The notes below the pieces were generated by a model. It made no database searches. It had not been told where the DNA came from and saw only the letters and a list, made by a program, of their open reading frames with translations. This document shows positions 58,397 to 64,000 of a DNA stretch of 64,000 bases, in pieces. The translations under genes and the position numbers were made by a program. Position 1 is the stretch's first letter. Each line of letters opens with the position of its first letter. Origin of the DNA: Adineta vaga (lineage: Eukaryota > Rotifera); the NCBI GenBank assembly GCA_021613535.1, contig CP075493.1:14198001-14262000 (forward strand), in the 5' to 3' direction.

Positions 58397-59781
58397 CATA
58401 TGATCTACTTCAAAGCATTTCCTTTTTTCCTTCTATTATATAATAAATATGTTATTATTAATCAATATATTAGATGATTTATGTGACACCACTCGTTTGA
58501 TTTTTAACATACGCTGAAAAATTACTTTATCTAAAAAGAATATGTGGTTATTCGAAGCTATGTCTATAAGAAATATTTTCCTTTACAAATGTTTCTTATC
58601 ATGAACAACAATGAAATAATTATATACTATCATAGAAATGAAAATATGACGTTAGTATCTTTAAATCAATTTTCAAAGTTAATTCTTTATGAAAAAAATT
58701 TCATTATCACAAATGTTCTTTTATGCGGAAAAATTTGGCGTTTAATGAAAAATACTCAGTGTCAGTATTGAATGGTACATCCTTGAATGATTATCGAAAT
58801 AAGAGGAATGTTACAACGTATAGGATTTATTTAATTATCGTTCCATAATCAAATGTCACATTCAGGTAAGAATATTTATTTTTCACCAGAAAACTATACT
58901 GACTATTTTTTCTTTCTTCCATTCAAAATTTGTTTTATTTGCTTTTTTTCTCCCGGCCAATGATTTCCAACAAATTTTAGACGTTTCTCTTCACTTCCTA
59001 TTTTCTACAACTATTTCTAAGCCATTTCCTACGTTTTTAGCGCAAAATAGTGATTTCTACTGATTTCTTGCCCAGAAATCAGTTTGTTCCACCTTGTCAT
59101 AACTACAACAGCTCTTTTACTTATGATTCAAATCACAAATATTATAAAGTACCTGTCAAAAAATCAGTAAATCTTCTTCTACAACAGACCATTAATATTC
59201 GTGGTACACTGATGAAATTCGTTCTATTCTGTCTAAAGACGCAACCATTAAACTTTCAATAGCATTATCTTACTTACAACAAGCAGTTCATCCAAATAAT
59301 ATTGCATACACATTTGTATATGATCATAAATTGACTATTCAAATTGGAAAGTATAAACTCAATTGTTTTTGTCTTTATATAATCGTATAGAATGACCACT
59401 CTTTCGTCGATACCCTTTCCGTGTATATCTTTCAAAATCACACAGCAAGTGTGGATATCATTCATTATCGTTCAAGCTTTTCGCATTTTTCACGAAAACT
59501 TCCACCTATTCACACACCTATGTATTGGTTCATGACATGATATTTTACTTTATTTTTCCAATATTTCTAATTTATCCTTCACAAAAAAACAAAAAGTGAA
59601 ATAAAGCCAACGACAAGCTAAACTTTTCTAGTGTTTCTATATACTACTAATCTCAATAAACAGTGCGTCTATTCAGATTCCACAACAATCAAACGAGTAA
59701 AACGAAAACTAAAGAAACCGATCAAAGATATGGTGACTGACTATTAAGAGTCTTTGCTTCCAATTCCACGTATAAAGAAAC
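58397..59781. other. Spacer with a possible coding relic
   Basis: 59211-59390 is open on the plus strand and reads DEIRSILSKDATIKLSIALS, then YLQQAVHPNNIAYTFVYDHK, with protein-like composition, but no start, splice site or family could be assigned. A frame at 58544-58771 is also unassigned. Confidence 0.3.
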
Positions 59782-62700
59782 TCACAGCGAAACGTCTTTT
59801 TCAACACTAGAAACAAGAGATAATTGATCTTTTACAAACATTTCCTCGTTATTATCCGCTGTTTTTTTGAAGTATTCTAGAGCTACCGAATGATCACCCA
59901 TATCATAATACAGTAAACCGATGTTGTTGTAACTACTGGCTAAGTCTGGATGATTGGAAGGAAGAGACTTTTGCCTAATTTCCAGTGCTTTGTTGTAGTT
60001 TTCGAGAGCTCGCGAATGATCGTCCATATCATAATACACTAAACCGATGTTGTTGTAACTACTGGCTAAGTCTGGATGATCGGAAGGAAGAGACTTCTGT
60101 TGAATTTCGAATGCTTTGTTGTAGTTTTCAAGAGCTCTCGAATGATCACTCATGTCATGATACACTACACCGATATTGTTGTAACTACTGGCTAAGTCTG
60201 GATGATTGGAAGAAAGAGACTTCTGTTGAATTTCGAGTGCTTTGTTGTAATTTTCGAGAGCTCGCGAATGATCGTCCATATCATAATACACTAAACCAAT
60301 GTTGTTGTAACTACTGGCTAAGTCTGGATGATTGGAATGAAGAGACTTTTGTTTAATTTCGAGTGCCGTGTTGTAGTTTTCAAGAGCTCTCGAATGATCA
60401 CTCATGTCATGATACACTACACCGATATTGTTGTAACTACTGGCTAAGTCTGGATGATTGGAAGAAAGAGACTTCTGTTGAATTTCGAGTGCTTTGTTGT
60501 AATTTTCGAGAGCTCGCGAATGATCGTCCATATCATAATACACTAAACCGATGTTGTTGTAACTACTGGCTAAGTCTGGATGATTGGAATGAAGAGACTT
60601 TTGTTTAATTTCGAGTGCCGTGTTGTAGTTTTCAAGAGCTCTCGAATGATCACTCATGTCATGATACACTACACCGATATTGTTGTAACTACTGGCTAAG
60701 TCTGGATGATTGGAAGGAAGAGACTTTTGTTTGATTTCGAGTGCTTTGTTGTAGTTTTCAACAGCTCTCGAATGATCACTCATCTTGTAATACACTAAAC
60801 CAATGTTGTTGTAACTACTGGCGAAGTCCGGATGATTGGAAGGAAGAGACTTCTGTTGAATTTCGAGTGCTTTGTTGTAATTTTCGAGAGCTCGCGAATG
60901 ATCGTCCATATCATAATACACTAAACCGATGTTGTTGTAACTACTGGCTAAGTCTGGATGATTGGAAGGAAGAGACTTCTGTTGAATTTCGAGTGCTTTC
61001 TTGTAATTTTCGAGAGCTCGCGAATGATCGTCCATATCATAATACACTAAACCAATGTTGTTGTAACTACTGGCTAAGTCTAGATGATTGAAAGGGAGAG
61101 ATTTTTGTTTAATCGCTAGCGCCTGGTTGTAGTTTTCAAGAGCTCTCGAATGCTCACTCATCTTGTAATATACTAAACCGATGTTGTTGTAACTACTGGC
61201 AAAGTCCAGATGATTGGAAGGAAGAGACTTTTGCCTAATTTCCAGTGCTTTGTTGTAGTTTTCGAGAGCTCGCGAATGATCGTCCATATCATAATACACT
61301 AAACCGATGTTGTTGTAACTACTGGCTAAGTCTGGATGATTGGAAGGAAGAGACTTTTGTTTAATTTCGAGTGCCGTGTTGTAGTTTTCAAGAGCTCTCG
61401 AATGATCACTCATGTCATGATACACTACACCGATATTGTTGTAACTACTGGCTAAGTCTGGATGATTGGAAGGAAGAGACTTCTGTTGAATTTCGAGTGC
61501 TTTCTTGTAATTTTCGAGAGCTCGCGAATGATCGTCCATATCATAATACACTAAACCAATGTTGTTGTAACTACTGGCTAAGTCTAGATGATTGAAAGGG
61601 AGAGATTTTTGTTTAATCGCTAGCGCCTGGTTGTAGTTTTCAAGAGCTCTCGAATGCTCACTCATCTTGTAATATACTAAACCGATGTTGTTGTAACTAC
61701 TGGCAAAGTCCAGATGATTGGAAGAAAGAGACTTCTGTTGAATTTCGAGTGCTTTGTTGTAATTTTCAAGAGCTCTCGAATGATCGCCCATATCATAATA
61801 CAGTAAACCGATGTTGTTGTAGGTGGCGGCTAAGCTTGAGTGATCGGTAGGAAGAGACTTTTGTTTAATTTCGAGTGCCGTGTTGTAGTTTTCAAGAGCT
61901 CGCGAATGATCACTCATGTCATGATACACTACACCGATGTTGTTGTAACTACTGGCTAAGTCTGGATGATTGGAAGGAAGAGACTTTTGTTTAATTTCGA
62001 GTGCTTTGTTGTAGTTTTCAACAGCTCTCGAATGATCACTCATCTTGTGATACACTAAACCGATGTTGTTGTAACTACCGGCTAAGTCTGGATGATCGGA
62101 AGGAAGAGACTTCTGTTGAATTTCGAGTGCTTTCTTGTAATTTTCAAGAGCTCTCGAATGATCGCCCATATCATAATACAGTAAACCGATGTTGTTGTAG
62201 GTGGCGGCTAAGCTTGAGTGATCGGTAGGAAGAGACTTTTGTTTAATTTCGAGTGCCGTGTTGTAGTTTTCAAGAGCTCTCGAATGATCACTCATGTCAT
62301 GATACACTACACCGATGTTGTTGTAACTACTGGCTAAGTCTGGATGATTGGAAGGAAGAGACTTTTGTTTAATTTCGAGTGCTTTGTTGTAGTTTTCAAC
62401 AGCTCTCGAATGATCACTCATCTTGTGATACACTAAGCCGATGTTGTTGTAACTACCGGCTAAGTCTGGATGATTGAAAGGAAGAGACTTCTGTTGAATT
62501 TCGAGTGCTTTGTTGTAGTTTTCAAGAGCTCGCGAATAATCACTCATGTCATGGTATAGTAAACCGATGTTGTTATAACTACCGGCTAAGTCTGGATGAT
62601 CGGAAGGAAGAGACTTCTGTTGAATTTCGAATGCTTTGTTGTAGTTTTCAACAGCTCTCGAATGATCACTCATCTTGTGATACACTGAACCGATGTTGTT

Positions 62701-63723
62701 GTAACTACTGGCTAAGTCTGGATGATTGGAAGGAAGAGATTTTTGTTTAATCGCGAGCGCCTTGTTGTGGTTTTCAATAGCTCTCGATTGATCTCCCATC
62801 TTGTAATACACTAAACCGATGTTGTTGTAACTACTGGCTAAGTCTGGATGATTGGAAGGAAGAGACTTTTGCTTAATTTCTAGTGCTTTGTTGTAGTTTT
62901 CAAGAGCTCTCGGATATTCACCCGTACCTTCATACACTGAACCGATATTGTTGTAACTATTGGCGAAGTCTGGGTGATTGAAAGGAAGAGACTCCTGTTG
63001 AATTTCGAGTGCTTTCTTGTAATTTTCGAGAGCTCGCGAATGATCACTCATCTTGTAATATACTAAACCGATGTTGTTGTAACTACTGGCTAAGTCTGGA
63101 TGATTGGAAGGAAGAGACTTCTGTTGAATTTCAAGTGCGTTGTTGTAGCTTTCAAGAGCTCTCGAATAATCACTCATGTCGTAATACACTAAACCGATAT
63201 TGTTGTAACTACCGGCTAAGTCTGGATGATTGGAAGGAAGAGACTTCTGTTGAATTTCAAGTGCGTTGTTGTAGTTTTCAAGAGCTCTCGAATATTCACC
63301 CGTAGCATAATACACTAAACCGATATTGTTGTAACTACTGGCTAAGCTTGAATGATCGGAAGGAAGAGACTTTTGTTTGATTTCGAGTGCTTTGTTGTAG
63401 TTTTCAAGAGCTCTCAAATGATCACCCATCTTGTAATACACTAAACCGATGTTGTTGTAACTACTGGCTAAGTCTGGATGATTGGAAGGAAGATTCTTCT
63501 GATAAATCTCGAGTGATTTGTTATAATTTTCAAGTGCACTCGCATAGTTTTCCATTTTCGCGTATATGGAACCAATGTTACGATAAGTGACTAGTAAACG
63601 GGAACGAATATGTGAAATAAAGTTATTCTGAGTTTGATTGTTTTGGCGACCATTAGTGATGATAGATGAGGTGTGTTTTATCTCTGCATAAACTAAAAAT
63701 ATAGAGCCGAAATAAGTGATCAA
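59782..63723 (-). CDS. Giant TPR (kinesin-light-chain-like) protein, 30 repeats
   Basis: One open frame of 1313 codons. Thirty tandem 42-residue TPR units run from residue 46 to about 1305, each close to 'SYNNIGLVYYDMxDHSRALENYNKALEIQQKSLPSNHPDLAS'; I counted them one by one. Unit 1 (TYRNIGSIYAKMENYASALE) and unit 30 (LEYFKKTADNNEEMF) are the divergent caps. The 42-residue length is the kinesin-light-chain/FlaG-like TPR variant, a protein-binding superhelix. No other domain is visible. The frame begins at a TTG; before it an acceptor (ATTTTTAG|TTTATGCAG at about 63684) suggests that the true start is in an upstream exon, perhaps beyond the window. Repeat units show internal higher-order periodicity. 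Confidence 0.85.
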   Translation of the reverse strand: MITYFGSIFLVYAEIKHTSSIITNGRQNNQTQNNFISHIRSRLLVTYRNIGSIYAKMENYASALENYNKSLEIYQKNLPSNHPDLASSYNNIGLVYYKMGDHLRALENYNKALEIKQKSLPSDHSSLASSYNNIGLVYYATGEYSRALENYNNALEIQQKSLPSNHPDLAGSYNNIGLVYYDMSDYSRALESYNNALEIQQKSLPSNHPDLASSYNNIGLVYYKMSDHSRALENYKKALEIQQESLPFNHPDFANSYNNIGSVYEGTGEYPRALENYNKALEIKQKSLPSNHPDLASSYNNIGLVYYKMGDQSRAIENHNKALAIKQKSLPSNHPDLASSYNNIGSVYHKMSDHSRAVENYNKAFEIQQKSLPSDHPDLAGSYNNIGLLYHDMSDYSRALENYNKALEIQQKSLPFNHPDLAGSYNNIGLVYHKMSDHSRAVENYNKALEIKQKSLPSNHPDLASSYNNIGVVYHDMSDHSRALENYNTALEIKQKSLPTDHSSLAATYNNIGLLYYDMGDHSRALENYKKALEIQQKSLPSDHPDLAGSYNNIGLVYHKMSDHSRAVENYNKALEIKQKSLPSNHPDLASSYNNIGVVYHDMSDHSRALENYNTALEIKQKSLPTDHSSLAATYNNIGLLYYDMGDHSRALENYNKALEIQQKSLSSNHLDFASSYNNIGLVYYKMSEHSRALENYNQALAIKQKSLPFNHLDLASSYNNIGLVYYDMDDHSRALENYKKALEIQQKSLPSNHPDLASSYNNIGVVYHDMSDHSRALENYNTALEIKQKSLPSNHPDLASSYNNIGLVYYDMDDHSRALENYNKALEIRQKSLPSNHLDFASSYNNIGLVYYKMSEHSRALENYNQALAIKQKSLPFNHLDLASSYNNIGLVYYDMDDHSRALENYKKALEIQQKSLPSNHPDLASSYNNIGLVYYDMDDHSRALENYNKALEIQQKSLPSNHPDFASSYNNIGLVYYKMSDHSRAVENYNKALEIKQKSLPSNHPDLASSYNNIGVVYHDMSDHSRALENYNTALEIKQKSLHSNHPDLASSYNNIGLVYYDMDDHSRALENYNKALEIQQKSLSSNHPDLASSYNNIGVVYHDMSDHSRALENYNTALEIKQKSLHSNHPDLASSYNNIGLVYYDMDDHSRALENYNKALEIQQKSLSSNHPDLASSYNNIGVVYHDMSDHSRALENYNKAFEIQQKSLPSDHPDLASSYNNIGLVYYDMDDHSRALENYNKALEIRQKSLPSNHPDLASSYNNIGLLYYDMGDHSVALEYFKKTADNNEEMFVKDQLSLVSSVEKDVSL
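59810..63588. repeat. 126-bp tandem repeat array
   Basis: Thirty direct 126-bp units coding the TPRs. Blocks of units are more alike than neighbours: 10-12 against 13-15, 15-17 against 19-21, and 24-25 against 26-27. Confidence 0.9.
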
Positions 63724-64000
63724 AACTCAATAAATGAAGGTGGAGTTTTTAGAAAATGCTTTTCTGATGGATCTCTGCAGTGATGAAGAATTGAGATATA
63801 GGCTTATGTCGATCGAGTGATGTTATCATAATAGAGAACGTTCAGTTTCAGGCATTTATGGTATTATGAGTGTAAGAGTGCTTTTCAATTTGATTATCGA
63901 TTAACACGTTCAGCATGTACCTGAAACGTTGTTTGACCTTGAATCGTGAAGATCAGGAGATGGTCAGGGTGTAGAAGGCATAGTGGAAGATGTAGAATAG
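63724..64000. other. Right edge
   Basis: Minus frame from the right edge to about 63930 reads LCLLHPDHLLIFTIQGQTTF and could be the preceding exon of the TPR gene (donor AAG|GTCAAA in the right phase), but this is speculative. A 29-codon plus frame at 63733 has no support. Confidence 0.25.

Noticed and set aside
59985-63590. Series of plus-strand Cys/Leu-rich frames across the TPR array
   Set aside because: All share one antisense translation of the 126-bp repeat and end at each variant unit; the minus frame is clearly the coding one.

Overview
The window looks like nuclear DNA of a bdelloid rotifer (Adineta/Rotaria-like). The base composition is AT-rich. Genes are split by very short GT-AG introns (about 30-75 nt), and repertoire hallmarks are present: tandem GPCRs, TPR/kinesin-light-chain-like arrays, NHL and FG-GAP/VCBS repeat proteins, an ankyrin-ADP-ribosyltransferase gene, F-box relics, and a bacterial-type glycoside hydrolase that carries an intron. 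The assignment rests on gene content and on my knowledge of the clade; no database was searched.

Layout. 1-8.5 kb: start of a YbaK-type deacylase (-), a six-exon fatty-acid desaturase (+), an ankyrin-ART-membrane gene with a frame break (+) and a 13-exon copper monooxygenase of the DBH/MOXD1 type (+). 8.9-11.5 kb: an intact GPCR and its broken duplicate. 12.3-32 kb: a GPCR island with three copies of one receptor type (12.3, 19.5, 24.4 kb, all -) and three of a second type (15.9 +, 17.2 -, 31.0 -). Between them lie a tRNA-Asn, FG-GAP, NHL and coiled-coil relics, and a segmental duplication. 28.0-29.8 kb: a fusion of a fructosamine-3-kinase-like domain with an NMN adenylyltransferase domain (-). 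33.6-35.7 kb: an NHL relic next to a small inverted-repeat element, and a cysteine-dioxygenase-like cupin gene (-). 36.5-40 kb: relics, then a three-exon GPCR (+). 44.2-45.8 kb: a membrane-anchored NHL-repeat protein with a minisatellite-encoded stalk (-). 47-52 kb: an F-box-family relic (+), a Cys-rich repeat protein with one internal stop (-) and a prolyl-4-hydroxylase-like gene (+). 52.9-55.6 kb: a GH3 beta-glucosidase (-). 55.9-58.4 kb: two decayed modules of a membrane-protein family that I recognise only by its repeated motifs. 59.8-63.7 kb: a protein with 30 TPR units (-).

The genes do not form a pathway or operon. The main themes are local duplication, sequence homogenisation and decay of receptor and repeat-protein families around scattered single-copy enzymes. 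Two points stand out: the kinase-adenylyltransferase fusion, and a set of intergenic hairpins whose arms are built of GGGTGTGGGTG-like sequence, resembling the TGTGGG telomere unit I recall for Adineta. Many reading frames lack a usable ATG because their 5' exons lie upstream; I say where this applies.
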